A stretch of 64,000 bases of DNA, from contig CM042962.1 in NCBI GenBank assembly GCA_023678885.1, positions 26,364,336 to 26,428,335 of the forward strand. The letters run 5' to 3'. Under the pieces are notes generated by a model. The model saw nothing but the letters and a program-made list of their open reading frames with translations. It did not search any database and was not told the origin of the DNA. The translations under genes and the position numbers were made by a program. Every line of letters begins with the position of its first letter. Within the stretch, counting starts at the first letter, position 1. Of the stretch, positions 36,566 to 48,238 are shown piece after piece. The stretch comes from Pogostemon cablin. Taxonomy: Eukaryota; Streptophyta; Magnoliopsida; Lamiales; Lamiaceae.

Positions 36566-36921
36566 GAGTAAATATCAAAATTGGTCATGTAAGTATAACG
36601 TTTTTTCAACTTTAGTCTTTTATCATTTGCAATTCTCAATTTTAACATTTTTTTGTCCAGTTTTAGTCCTTTTGGTCCAGTTTTGGTCTTTTTGGTCCAA
36701 ATTTAGTCCTTTATATTAAGAAAATGTACAAAAATTATCCGAAAGTGTATACATTTAGGACCAATAGTGGACAAAAAAATGATCAAATTTTGAAAAAAGG
36801 ACCAAAACTGGACCAAAATGACTAAAATTGGACAAAAAATGACCAAAATTGAGAATTACAAATGATAAAGAATTAAAGTTGGAAAATGTCATACTTACAG
36901 GACTAATTTTGATATTTACTA
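36566..36921. mobile_element. Foldback MITE with long TIRs, Mutator-like TSD
   Basis: Perfect 10-bp TSD TTCCTTCTTC at 36556-36565 and 36922-36931. The two halves are long inverted repeats (TAAATATCAAAATTGGTC... against GGACTAATTTTGATATTTA), covering well over 100 bp each side with GGTCCA-rich inner arms. No coding capacity. TSD length and long TIRs fit a Mutator-like MITE. Confidence 0.75.
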
Positions 36922-37235
36922 TTCCTTCTTCTGTGTTATCCACCTTTTCATTCTCCGCTCTCTCATTTCTCTCTCCTCCCCTCCTTCCCCCTCTGTCTCC
37001 CATCTTCTCTCACATCATCTCCTTCGGTCGTTGTTCAACCCATTTCCTTCTCCTCTCTCCCCCTCTTAAATACGCTCACCCACACAATTACTCTTATTCA
37101 TAAATTAAACTACGCATCAACTAAAACAATTCATAAAAAAAAATTGTAATTCAGACCGTCGTCGGATGTACCCAATTGAAGAAATGGACCTTTATCGACA
37201 AGAATTCTGGCTCCAATCTCAAGTGAAACCATCGG

Positions 37236-37508
37236 ATGGAGTTCATCGTCAATAGCCTTATCTCACTAATTGAGCACAGTCTCCCTCTCATCGATGAACT
37301 CATGGCCGAATCCATCCTCAACAACGAAAAGGAAATCGAATATGGCACAATCACCATCGACGACCTAATTGTGGAAATGGAAAGAGCAAGACTGGAGTGG
37401 GGGTATAGACATAATTTTGACTCTTTATATGGATTTACTGTACAGGATGTAATATTAATACCACACCCAAGCCCCGATTCTATGTATGTAGAGAACAGTA
37501 TATTGTAG
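37236..37508 (+). CDS. Hypothetical 90-aa ORF, weak
   Basis: ATG 37236 opens a 90-codon frame with an acidic, helix-rich N-terminal half (MEFIVNSLISLIEHSLPLI, DDLIVEMERARLEWG). Upstream the same frame stops within a few codons. I recognise no domain. The surroundings (a TGTTTGGTAGGAG run at about 36390 and GGTACCAAACAGGGTG at about 37606) look like the ends of an unrecognised DNA element, so this may be a captured fragment rather than a gene. An antisense ORF covers the same bases. Confidence 0.2.
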   Translation: MEFIVNSLISLIEHSLPLIDELMAESILNNEKEIEYGTITIDDLIVEMERARLEWGYRHNFDSLYGFTVQDVILIPHPSPDSMYVENSIL

Positions 37509-37619
37509 CGGGCCAAAAATGTTTTAACGGGCCTCCATAAAAAGGAATATCTCCTGTCAAACATAATAAGAAGACATACACCATCTCTCATTAACCTCTA
37601 ATATGAGGTACCAAACAGG

Positions 37620-40250
37620 GTGTTATAGTTTTAGGAAGAGGTGCGTAGGTATCATTTTTCCAATTTTTCAATATAAAAGTATTCATTCTGTTTTTTAAAT
37701 GATAACTTCATATTTATAAATTGGGCAAGTTAGACCATGAGTTCTCTCGGTGAAATCATTTTACATTTTTGTAATTAATTATTACTTTAGCTCTAAAATA
37801 CTATTACTTTTACTATAAAATATTATTATTTTTCATTTATACTATAAAATTGTTAATGAAATAATATTATCACTTTTTCATTAATTAACTAGTATCACTT
37901 TTTATTATAAAAATTGTCATTTTTTATCCTTCTTACATAAACTTTTACATGAGACGATTTTACACCATTCTTTGCCTTATAAACTAATCCTCCAAATTCT
38001 TTTACAAATTGCAACTCTATGTTTTTATTTTAATTTAAAAATATACATAAAAAAAGTGAAATTTTAATATAATAATTGTTCACTATGCATAAAATAATAA
38101 GATATTTTTTTTTAAAAAAATTATATATTAGCTTTGGACAAAAGGGAGTATGATATTCTCACAATTCGTTGTAGAATTATCTACATCATGCAACATGTAA
38201 TTTCTTAATTGCTTGAGAGAACATGAAATTTTCATGCTCTTTATCATACCAATAATTCGTTATAGAGTCTATACGTAACATTTTATTTCTTGGTTATTCT
38301 GTGGTGCATCTAAGAATTTATAGAGTAAATGGGGTAATTAATGGATGGTTATTGTTTTTAATTTTAATTAATTTAATTTATTTAGTGGTTATGATTAAAT
38401 ATATTTATAATCTAATGGCTTAAATTGTTTTTGCACTAGAGTTGGATTCTTAATTTCTTAATTGTTTACGCGAACCTGTAATTTTCAAGCTTTTATGATA
38501 CCAATTCGACAAAGATGCGGATATGATAAAGTTACGGGTGATTTTAGAGTGTACCATAAGGATTTGAAAATTAAAATATGGGTAGTGGGAAGTTTTCTTA
38601 ATTTAATTATTTAATTATTTAATTTAATTAAATTAGTGATAGAGATTAAGTTATGATTTAATCTAACAGTCAGATTCATCCAGATACATCGGTATTATAG
38701 GTATGTCGTAGTTGGACTCTAAACTTAAACATTAATCAACAATTTTTGTGTCATATCACATCTAAAATCATCACAAATGTTGGTTTTTTTTAATCGACTC
38801 TCGTGTGAACCCGATTCATCATTTATTATGAAGTATTTTGCAAAATTACTTTTTAACACAAAAAAACCTTACTTTATGGAAAAATGAATTATTACTTTTT
38901 TTCTCTTTTTCTTTTTTTTATATACTATTAATGAATAATCAATAATCAAGTGTAAGAATTTAAGGGGTAACATTCCATTTAAAAGAATATTAATTCATAT
39001 CTCTATACAAGTATTTTTCATATATTATAAAGTAACTCATAAATTAAGATACATATGAACTCGATTTAAACAACTCTTTGCCTTCAGAGTTTGGATATTT
39101 TGGAGTACTAATAAAAATGGAGAATAATTTGTGGCTGTTGAGAGGGATTCATAAATCACATGTGTGGGGGCAAAAATCTTATCCAAAAAGGAATCCATTG
39201 GATTGCTGGAGTCCAGACAAACCAATATCCTCACTGTTACATTACATCCAACATCTACATTGTCTCCTAAAATTCCATATTTTTTAGTATTACTTTATTT
39301 TTATTATTTTTATGTCCATTATTTTATTCTTTTCTTTATCATGTGCATTTTCATACACATATAATCAATAGACATCCACAAAAATTACATTTGCCGTAGT
39401 TGTCACATCCTCTCATTTTCACTTCAGACTTCAACTATTTAATTTTGCATTTAATTTTTCATGCACATTTTATGCCACAATTTTGGCCATGTGCCTACCA
39501 ATTCATATATTTGGATTTTTACACATCATTTTCTATATTAAATACTTTTTAAATATTAAATTTTATGGCAAAATTATTTTTTAAGAATATAATAATAATT
39601 AACTCTATAATATATAAATGAAAACACAAAAGTTGTATATGAAATTGAGTCCATGATCACTCTGAACTTACATGATTTACTAAATATAAGTAATAACTTA
39701 TCATGACATATTAATTCATAGATCTACATGAATGTTAAAATTTTTATATAAGCATAAAATAAATTATCATAAGCGATTCATTCATAATTTACATGAATAT
39801 AAATCTTTATAGAATTTATATCTCATAAATATAATTAAAAATAATATTTTCCTTCTCGATTTTACATTCTTCTTCAAATCTAATTGTTCACATGACCCAA
39901 GATATTTGGGAACACCTTCATAAAGTATAGAGATTCAATTCAATAATGGGTCTCGTTATAGATTGCGAAAAATGAACAATACGATATGTCATAAGATTGA
40001 CAATACAACGAATAAGTCGAACAAAAAAAATTATTCAGCTCTAGTATATTTTGCAACTTGAAATAAAATCTTCAATCTTAAACTCAGATTTTGTACTTGA
40101 AATAGTTATGAGCTATCTTTACATCTATCTAAAAAATAACCTGCTGCAAACTAAAATCCTTAAAACATGATAGTATCTCGTAAAGATTCATGGCTTCACC
40201 TTTGTCAATCAACAATTTTTCTAAAATTATTAGAGATCTGCTAACTACAT
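37620..40250. other. AT-rich intergenic DNA
   Basis: No gene is supported. Short ORFs around 39037-39364 run on both strands and show no family motif. Confidence 0.5.
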
Positions 40251-40379
40251 AATTCCCCTTAATAATCCCGAATGATAATGGTAACCACACAAAAGTGTAA
40301 GGATGTCACTTGTAGCGGCAAACGACTAAGCTAAATTATCGATCCCAATGAGACAATTAATTATTTATTTACTCTAAAT

Positions 40380-40606
40380 TACTCCCTTCGTCCGCCTTTA
40401 AGGGTTTCATTTGCTTTTTACACGTGGATAAAGGAGTATTATTATTTAATGTGTAGTGGGTAGTTGTATTATTAGAGGTGTGTGTCCAATTTTTTTGTTG
40501 TATTAGTGGGTATGTGAGTCTCATATGTATAAAAAATGAACTAAGACCCTTGGGGGCGGACGCCCAAAATGAAAAATGATACTCTTGGAAGTGAATGGAG
40601 GGAGTA
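40380..40606. mobile_element. Stowaway-type MITE
   Basis: Left TACTCCCTTCGTCCGCCTTT; right reverse-complemented TACTCCCTCCATTCACTTCC; TA at both ends. Confidence 0.85.
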
Positions 40607-40611
40607 CTAAC

Positions 40612-41118
40612 TAAGGATGTAAACGAGCCGAACCAAGCCGAATATCACCAGGCTCGAGTTCGGCTAGTTTATATTTTTCTTGGCTCGAGCTCGATTCGAA
40701 TATTGATATTTAGGCTCGAGCTCGATTCGTTCGAAAAATGATGAGTTCCCGAATAATTCGAGTTCGGCTTGATTAAAGTTTCATAATAATAATTTATGTT
40801 TAAATTCGAATTTGAGCTCGGGTTCGAGTTCGTTAAAGCTCAAGTTTGAGTTTGTTATAGCTCGTTTATATATGATTCTAATATGAATGTGACCCTCTTA
40901 ACGAACATGTTCGCGAACCTGTTGGCGAATAGGCTCGCGAGCTCGTTAACGAACAGGTTTGCGAACTTTCGAACCAAATACTAGTAGGTTTGAGTTCGGC
41001 TCGATAAGTTATTCGAGCTCAACTCGGCTCGTTTAACTTAACAAACGAATTCGAACGAATATTTTATCAAATCGAAGCTCGAATAACTCACAAAAAGTTC
41101 GGTTTGGTTACATCTCTA
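40612..41118. mobile_element. hAT-type element, CTCGAG/TTCGAA-rich
   Basis: 507 bp. Perfect 8-bp TSD GTACTAAC at 40604-40611 and 41119-41126. Ends TAAGGATGTAAACGAGCCG and, reverse-complemented, TAGAGATGTAACCAAACCG. It is full of GGCTCGAGTTCGGCT-like motifs. The TSD includes the TA end of the neighbouring Stowaway, so this element came later. Confidence 0.85.
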
Positions 41119-42790
41119 GTACTAACTAACAAGAATTAAGTAACCAATTTCCAGAGTTGTAATTTAATTAACTAAAGACTGAAATATTAAATAAGTGAAT
41201 AATTAAAAGTAAGAAAAATAAATTCAAGTTTAAATCAAGAGAAAAACAACAATTATAAGGTATTAGGTATAAATCAATTAATTTGGGTTCCTAAACTTCC
41301 AAGTGTTTATTCATGCAGCATTAATGAAAATACACCACATAACTCTGTTAATCCACCAGATATGATCCGATTTTAAGCTAACAATATATTCTGATTTATT
41401 CCCTAAGGTGCGTGAATATTACCAAACCTCATTTCTAAATACTAATCAAAGCAAACAACAATACCTCCGGGTGGTGAGTTCGACTTACAAGATATTCTCT
41501 GAAATTACTACAAGATTTTATTCACTTCCTATTTGAATGACTAATTGCATTGTTCCACTAAATAATTCAAGTATCTGATTTATCAGTTCATTAGAATTAA
41601 TATGTTCACGGACAAACTACTTTAATTCCTAACAGATAGTGCAAATAATGAACACACAAGCTAACACAATAAACCAAGCATCACGGGCAATGACATGAAT
41701 TATTATGAAGACGTTACGAAACACATAAAAGCAAAGTCTGATTAAATAAATAAATTCAGAATGTCAACTGCATAAAATCTCAATCTTGGTCTAGGTTCCC
41801 AAATTAATTAAATCAAATCATCAAACCCTATAACTGTATAAGAAATTAGCTCATGAGGTTACAAACAACACTCATGGCTAAGCAATTCATACCACAAATT
41901 AAGACAAAAGAAAGGGAAAGATGAGAAACACGAAATCCTAGTGTAAGCGTAGTTTCATGTTCCTTCTCCGTCTCTCCGATCATCCGATCTCCCTCAATTA
42001 ATACTTGGAACCCCCTTCAAGATGGATGGAAGAATGTAAACTGATGTGAATCTGATGTGTTCTGTTCTTGGGCGTGAATTCATGATAGGAATGAGTGGGT
42101 TCTCCCTTGTGTGTGTTGTGATCCCTCTTTTTATGTCTTGGGCTGTTTTAGGACTTTTTCGCGTCCAATCCATGCCAAAACACGATTTGTAAGTCATAAA
42201 TACACTGCTGAATTGACTCAGGCCGTAACTGGGCCGAAAAATACCCCACTCGGCACCCAGCTCGAGCTGATCTGGGTCTGGAGTTGCCGAGCGGTAGTCG
42301 AGCTGCATATGGGTGAAAAGATGACGTCCTGTAGGCTTCGTAGGACCCCAAATCGGCTAAAAAATCATACATACTAGGTACAGCTCGAGCCGAGTAGTCT
42401 GCCAAGCTGTAGACCGCCTTGCGCGACCTCACCGTTTCGAGCATAACTTCCTCATACGTACTTCGATTTGAGTAATTTTTACGCCAAAATGATTCTCTCT
42501 TCCGTGGCTTGTCAACCATATATCACATGATCAATTTAAATTTTTACAAGAATACAGAAAAATTATGCAATATGGACATGTGTTTTTCAACATTCCTTCA
42601 CACTTTCACTCTTTATTACAACTTTGAACTTTTTATCATGTTTTATCCTTCAAAACTCAACAAAACACCTTAGTAGCATCTTAATTATGCAAGATATGAA
42701 AACCATACCATTCTACACAAAATCATGGTCATATTCTATCAAAAATGGTATAATGTGAGACCTAAAATACGTGAAATTCCACACTCAACA

Positions 42791-43274
42791 CTCCTGTCTG
42801 ATGAGTTAGCGGAAAAAACTACATCAACATGTTAACTTTAATGTAAGAGAAATTGAAAATGGATGTTTATGCCATATATCATAAATTGCTATAATCTCCC
42901 TTCTAGTTGGTAAACTTTGTTAGGAAGTCGATAGTAGTATGTCCAGCTCTCGAATAAGCTAATTATCTGTTTTCATTCCACACAATTTAGTTGCGTTTGC
43001 TCCAGATTTGCAATAGAACCATGACAAACATCTCCCTTTTTTCTTTAAGTAATTCTTGAATTAGATAAAAAAAAAACAATTTACAAAGTGATTCAATCCG
43101 AGTCTCCCTTCTTAATTTTTTAAATACATAATAATTATTTATAGTGGCGGGTATAGGGTAATTTAAATTCATGTAGTCTCCCTTCTTATATTTAAATATG
43201 GTAAATTATTCTATGCACCCACCCTTACAAACTTATACACTTATTATAAATAAAAACATACTCCTATTTCAAAA
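42791..43274. other. Intergenic DNA
   Basis: I see no gene or element ends. Confidence 0.5.
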
Positions 43275-43593
43275 TACTACACGCTTAAGCATTTTTAATT
43301 TGGGCATCCTATAAAAGGGTTTACATTTTCTTTTATAGTAAATGAACCTATACAAAATATTTAAATATCTTCATGGGGCCCACAACACTACACTAATACA
43401 AATACCTATTATTATACATTAAATACTACTCCCTCAGTCCGTTTTCAAGGGTTCCAATTTATTAGAGGGAAATGAAACCCTTGAAAGCGGATGGAGGGAG
43501 TATTTCTTTTATCTCAATATATATTAAAATACTATATTCCTTAATCCTCGTGCAGAAAATAAACGTAAACGTTTATACGGGACGAAGGGAGTA
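43275..43593. mobile_element. Stowaway-like MITE, host of a nested MITE
   Basis: The right end TTATACGGGACGAAGGGAGTA is clear. The left end near 43275 is decayed (TACACGCTTAAGC). The interior has the usual ACACTAATACAAATACC and CCTTAATCC..GTGCA motifs of this family. A second Stowaway is inserted at 43427. Confidence 0.6.
43427..43502. mobile_element. 76-bp Stowaway, near-perfect palindrome
   Basis: TACTCCCTCAGTCCGTTTTC... pairs with ...GAAAGCGGATGGAGGGAGTA, followed inward by AAGGGTT / AACCCTT, leaving a small loop. TA at both ends. Confidence 0.85.
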
Positions 43594-43970
43594 TAAATTA
43601 ATGAATAAAAATATACTCCATACACTAATTTTTTATTAATTTTTTTAATGAAAAATTGAATATAAAAAAAAATAAAATGTAATCCCTCAATATATCATAA
43701 TTAAAGAAAAATAATATCCTCACCAAACACATAACTAACTTCATCTTTACGAAGTATTATTATTTTTTAAAAAAATACCTTAAAAATTAATAAAATTGAT
43801 AATTAAAAAGTAGTACATTTTTCAAACTGGCAAAAACTTGGGTGAGACCGTCTCACGTATCTTCTTATGTGAGATGGATCACCCATTAACCCATTAATTA
43901 TATTTTTAAGGGCCGGTTGTAGTCAAATTAGAAAATTAAAAATTTAATTATAAAAGAAAATTAATTAAGT

Positions 43971-43972
<2 letters not shown>

Positions 43973-44042
<70 letters not shown>
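43973..44042. repeat. (TA)n microsatellite
   Basis: About 35 TA units. Confidence 0.98.
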
Positions 44043-44044
<2 letters not shown>

Positions 44045-44157
44045 GTTATTTTTTAAATTATATTTTAATTATGAAAATTTTTATTAATTTAAATTTGTTA
44101 TTTATTTAATTTATTTTTTATTTAAATATTATAAATTTATAGAATGTGATTACCAAT

Positions 44158-44600
44158 TGATAAAAAGTGATAACAGTGTTGTGAACTATTACAAGAACAA
44201 TTTATAATATAAATGAAAAGTGATAACATTGTAAGCGAAAAGTGATAACATCTTTAATAAAAAGTGATAACTAATTATTAAAGTGTATTTTACAAATAAT
44301 TTATAAAATGTGATAATATTTTTAATAAAATGTTATTCCTAATCAAAGAAAAGTGATATCCGAATAATTGAATTATTTCACGAGCAAATCAATGGAATAA
44401 TAAAAAGTAATAGTATTTTTAATAAAAAGTTATATATGATAAACAAAAAGTGATAATATTTTTAATATAAAGTGATACCCAATTAAAATAAAGTGATAAT
44501 AAAATTTAAGGAATAATTAATAATAATATTATTATTATTGAATAATTATAATTAATAATAATGGATAATAATAAAAGATAATATTTTTTATTAAAATGAT
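44158..44600. repeat. Degenerate AAAAGTGATAAC array
   Basis: The core AAAGTGATAAC/AAAGTGATA recurs about ten times with irregular AT-rich spacers. No ORF. Confidence 0.7.
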
Positions 44601-45086
44601 AACTTGCTTTAAAAAAAAAATTAAATCTATTCACAACAGCGAATGCATGGACCGCAATTTTTATTAAAATTGCATTCCCAAACATGCCCCTTGCTTTTTT
44701 TAAATTAATTTTAGTTTAATTTAAAATATACTAATTGGGCTAATAGATGATTTTTCATATAAGATCTCACCCAACACCTACGCTTTCAAACTTCATAGAC
44801 GGACCATCAAATTCTCAAATTCAATTTGCTTTTTCTTTAAGGAGATTATATTACTTCCTCTAACTCACAAATTTTTTTACCTCATCCATACAAAACTTTT
44901 CACCTTCATGTAAAAGTAAAAATATCAAAATAATTAATTATTTCATACATTTTATTAAAAAAAAAAAACTACCTCTACTTTATTATTTATTTATTACAAA
45001 AAATTTTAATTACACTTTTTTTTTTAAAAAAATTTGATCTACCAAAGTAAAAGATGAAAATTTTCTTGAGTCCAAGGAATCAATAA
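44601..45086. other. AT-rich intergenic DNA
   Basis: I see nothing beyond A/T runs. Confidence 0.5.
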
Positions 45087-45500
45087 ACATTACACATAGA
45101 GTTGTTATTCGATTCAAGCGAGCTCCAGTAGTGAGTATTCAAGCTCGACTCGAGTAGTTATCTAGCCGAGCTCTAGCTCAGATCATTAAGAAAACGAGTC
45201 TAAAAATCAGCTCGAGCTCGCTCGAGTAATTTTCGAGTCGAGTCGAGCTTGATTGGGCTCTTTAAGCAGGTAGAGTCGAGTTTACCGAACCTTATAGAGC
45301 TTTATCAAGCTGATTTTTAATGAATATATCTTATTATTATTAATTTTAATTATTATTAAAATAATCGAGCCTTATCGAGTCGAGCTCGACTCGTTAAGGA
45401 AACGAGTATAATGGGAGCTAAAATTCGAGTTCGAATAGTCATGAGTTGAGACAAGCATGAGCCTTAACGAATCGAGTCGAGCTCTCTAGCAGCTCATTTA
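45087..45500. mobile_element. GAGCTCGA-rich repeat, probable DNA transposon relic
   Basis: Dense AGCTCGAGTCGAG motifs on both strands flank an AT-rich middle, the same style as the hAT element at 40612-41118. No clean TIR or TSD was identified. Confidence 0.45.
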
Positions 45501-45639
45501 TTTTAACAGCTCCAATTGCACATAAAGTGTCTATATGGCACAGGTTAGGGCTGGAAATGGCCCATTTATAAAAACAGAGATTGGGCTTATATTTCATTTT
45601 ATTTAAGTGCTGCTATTTTTCATTTTTATTCGGCCGCAA

Positions 45640-46076
45640 GCCGACGAACTGGGTATGTATATCTCTCAAATTAAATGCAAGCGATTTTTATTTTTCTTGT
45701 TTCCATTCAGAATCTAGCCTCGTTAATTATCTGAATTATACATGGGGATTCCGTTTATCGTGATGATTCTTTAATTTTTAAACTTGTATAATCCCTCTCC
45801 TCATTGAAGGAAGAACATAATTTTAATTTTTTTTTATTTTATTATTTTTTTTATGGTGGGAAATTCGCGCAATAGGTGTTATTACTGGCTCTGCGCCATG
45901 TGGTTCAGATATACCTCTGAATTCCTCTTGTTTTTTTTTTGAATAAATTGTTGATTTTGTTAGGTTTAGGGTTTATAGTATTATTCGCAGCCTTATTTAG
46001 GATTAAGATGAATTTGTTCATATTCCTTTGGAATTTGGTGTATGTAGGATAGAATAAGGATCATATAAGGTCTTTA
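45640..46076 (+). promoter_or_regulatory. Probable 5' UTR with intron of the ARM gene
   Basis: A donor-like GG|GTATGTAT at about 45652 and an acceptor-like TATGTAG|GATAG at about 46048 suggest a 5' UTR intron ending 29 bp before the ATG. This rests on splice-site appearance only. Confidence 0.4.
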
Positions 46077-47474
46077 ATGGAAGCATCAGAAGGCAAAGTA
46101 GCAGAGAGTAGCAGTAGCAGAGATTGGGATGAATTGTTTGATCTCTTTGCTAAAGTGCTTGCTTCTGAGAATGATGCACTTAAAATTCAGGCAATCTTTA
46201 AGCTTTCAAAGATGTCTAAATATGCCCCTGAATATATTTTGGGACTTACTGTGCCATTGTTATTGGAGCTTCTTCGGATTCCCTCAAATCCATTGATTCA
46301 GCAAGCTTCTGCTTACTGCTTGAAGTGTATTGCTTGCCAAGGTGATGGCACATTGGCCAATCTGATTGGCCAACCGCGTGCCATTTCGACCTTGCTGAGA
46401 CTGTTGCCGAATTCTGGAGATGGTTTACGGAGAGCATTGTTGAAGTGCCTCCGGAATGTTGTTACGTTTTGGACCCTGAGTCCCATAGTCCTGGTTAGAA
46501 ATGGTGGTCTGCAGATTGTTCTTGTTATGATTGATAACTTCTCGGGTGAATTCAAGTTGATCCTGTTAGAAATCTTGAGTGCAGTGGCTTTAGTAAGAGA
46601 GGTTAGGATGTTTCTTTGGAATACAAGGAGAGTTCATCTTCTTGTAGAGGCTGCTAGGTTTGGCAGCATGATCTCCAGAACTCGAGCTGCTCAGGCAGTT
46701 GGTTTACTCGTAACGAATAGAAAAGCATGTTGTTTGCTTGTGGATGCGGGTGCTGTGCCTGTGCTTGTTTCTTTACTCCAGGAAGGAGGTCTTACTACGA
46801 AATTGGTTGCTGGTAATGCACTTGGTGTGATCTCTTCTAGTATCCATCGCGTTAGACGAAATACTCTTGCTGAACCGGAAGTTATATCTTTGTATGTAGA
46901 GTTGCTAAAAGGCTCTAATAGCGATGGTAGGGAGATTGCTGAGGATGTGTTCTGTCTGTTAGCCGTGTGTGAAGAGAATGCGATAACAATAGTAGAACAC
47001 TTGGTCAGAATTCTTAGAGGGGACGATCCAGGAGCAAAGGCTGCTGCTGTTGATGTTATATGGGATCTGTCGAGTTACAAGTACTCGTTCCCTTTGTTGC
47101 AGAACTCCGGTGCTATTCTTACTCTAGTCGAGCTTTTGGAGGATGAGAATGTCGATGTTAAAGAGAAAGTAGCTGGGGCCGTGGCTCAGTTGAGTCAAAA
47201 TGAGGGCGATCGAGCATTCCTTGCTAATTGTGGAGCGATACCCCGCCTCATCAACATGTTGGAGAACGAATCGGACGAGGCGAGAGACTGTGCTGCGGAA
47301 GCTCTTGTCAATTTCTCTGTAGACTCTTTACTGGGAGATCAGATATCCTGCATTTTAGAGAATCCCACGTTCCAGAATATGCATGACAGAGTAATGCAGA
47401 TACGTGCCTCCGATGAACGTCTAGATGTGTCTTTGAGGCATGCAACTAGAGAGCAACTCAATTTATATGATTAA
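46077..47474 (+). CDS. Armadillo-repeat protein, 465 aa
   Basis: ARM repeats form a helical scaffold for protein-protein contacts; the partner here is unknown. A single uninterrupted coding exon runs from ATG 46077 to TAA 47472-47474. ARM-type units can be seen from about residue 60 to 415, for example PLLLELLRIPSNPLIQQASA, AISTLLRLLPNSGDGLRRAL, GAVPVLVSLLQEGGLTTKLV, AILTLVELLEDENVDVKEKV and GAIPRLINMLENESDEARDC. There is no U-box, F-box, transmembrane segment or signal peptide. The acidic, Ser-rich N-terminus (residues 1-20) and a short helical tail follow no motif I know. It belongs with plant ARM/vacuolar-protein-8-like proteins, but I cannot name an orthologue. The start is the first ATG after the probable 5' UTR acceptor. 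Confidence 0.9.
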   Translation: MEASEGKVAESSSSRDWDELFDLFAKVLASENDALKIQAIFKLSKMSKYAPEYILGLTVPLLLELLRIPSNPLIQQASAYCLKCIACQGDGTLANLIGQPRAISTLLRLLPNSGDGLRRALLKCLRNVVTFWTLSPIVLVRNGGLQIVLVMIDNFSGEFKLILLEILSAVALVREVRMFLWNTRRVHLLVEAARFGSMISRTRAAQAVGLLVTNRKACCLLVDAGAVPVLVSLLQEGGLTTKLVAGNALGVISSSIHRVRRNTLAEPEVISLYVELLKGSNSDGREIAEDVFCLLAVCEENAITIVEHLVRILRGDDPGAKAAAVDVIWDLSSYKYSFPLLQNSGAILTLVELLEDENVDVKEKVAGAVAQLSQNEGDRAFLANCGAIPRLINMLENESDEARDCAAEALVNFSVDSLLGDQISCILENPTFQNMHDRVMQIRASDERLDVSLRHATREQLNLYD

Positions 47475-48238
47475 TTTGATGATAATGTAAAAGTTTTGAG
47501 TATCATCAGCTGTAGTATTTCACCTTTTTTCTTGCAAATAGATTATCTTTGTTTGTAGAAGTGTTGATGGTGTTTTTATAACCGGAAAGAGATTAAACCG
47601 GTGGAGGTACTTGCGGATAGGAGATCGAACCGATGGAGGCAATTGTTCAATCAAAAGTTAAATATTTAAAAAATAATAATAATAAAAAATTCGCACATTT
47701 CTTTTTATATTTTATAATTATTACATGAATCATTTCATGTGAAAAATGTAAAATCTTCTAAATAATTTTAAAAAAGAAAAGGTTTAGAATTCAATTTATA
47801 ATTATAAAATAAAATATTTTCGTAATCCACATTCATATTTCATACAGTATGTAATACTTCAAATTTAAATATTATACGTTCAATACTATAATTTATAATT
47901 TAATTTCAAATTTAAATATTAAATGAATCTACGTAAAAAAAAAACGTTGCTCAGGGAATGAAGGAGTAATACGTTAATACAACTACCGTTTCCATCTCCA
48001 TCTTTTGCTTCTATGTTATTATATGCCAACTTGTGCGTGGGTTGCAATTTAAAATGTCCATGTTTTGTCCAATTGGTTTTCAAGGTTGAAGCCATGGGTG
48101 ATAAATGAACAATGGAAGTTTGAAACTACAATGTCCATAATATTTGGATGAACAAATTTACACTACTTAATAATCGAAACCAAGTCATAAATACATAATC
48201 ACAACTCCAAGTTGATCTTTTTTCGATATACAATATTC
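47475..48238. other. 3' flanks between convergent genes
   Basis: The space between the ARM gene (+) and the HMA gene (-) is AT-rich; the two genes point at each other. No other gene is visible. Confidence 0.5.

Larger units (their letters stand above)
40250..42790 (-). mobile_element. Antisense LTR relic related to the Athila-like LTR
   Basis: The LTR start (reverse strand TGTTGAGTGTGGAATTTC) is at 42790. About 42440-42500 in reverse reads GAGAATCATTTTGGCGTAAA and AGGAAGTTAT, matching the corresponding part of the LTR at 2560-2620. The body continues to about 40250 (GGGATCGATAATTTAGC in reverse), interrupted by a Stowaway MITE and a hAT element. No internal region was seen, so it is a solo LTR or truncated copy; the far end is not sharply defined. 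Confidence 0.55.

Noticed and set aside
37151..37591. 146-aa minus-strand ORF
   Set aside because: It overlaps the plus-strand 90-aa ORF, and neither shows a domain; the composition gives no reason to prefer it.
42111..42519. Plus and minus ORFs in 42.1-42.5 kb
   Set aside because: They fall inside the LTR relic and have no protein similarity I recognise.
46246..46555. Minus-strand ORFs within the ARM gene
   Set aside because: They are shadow frames of the 465-aa ARM coding exon.
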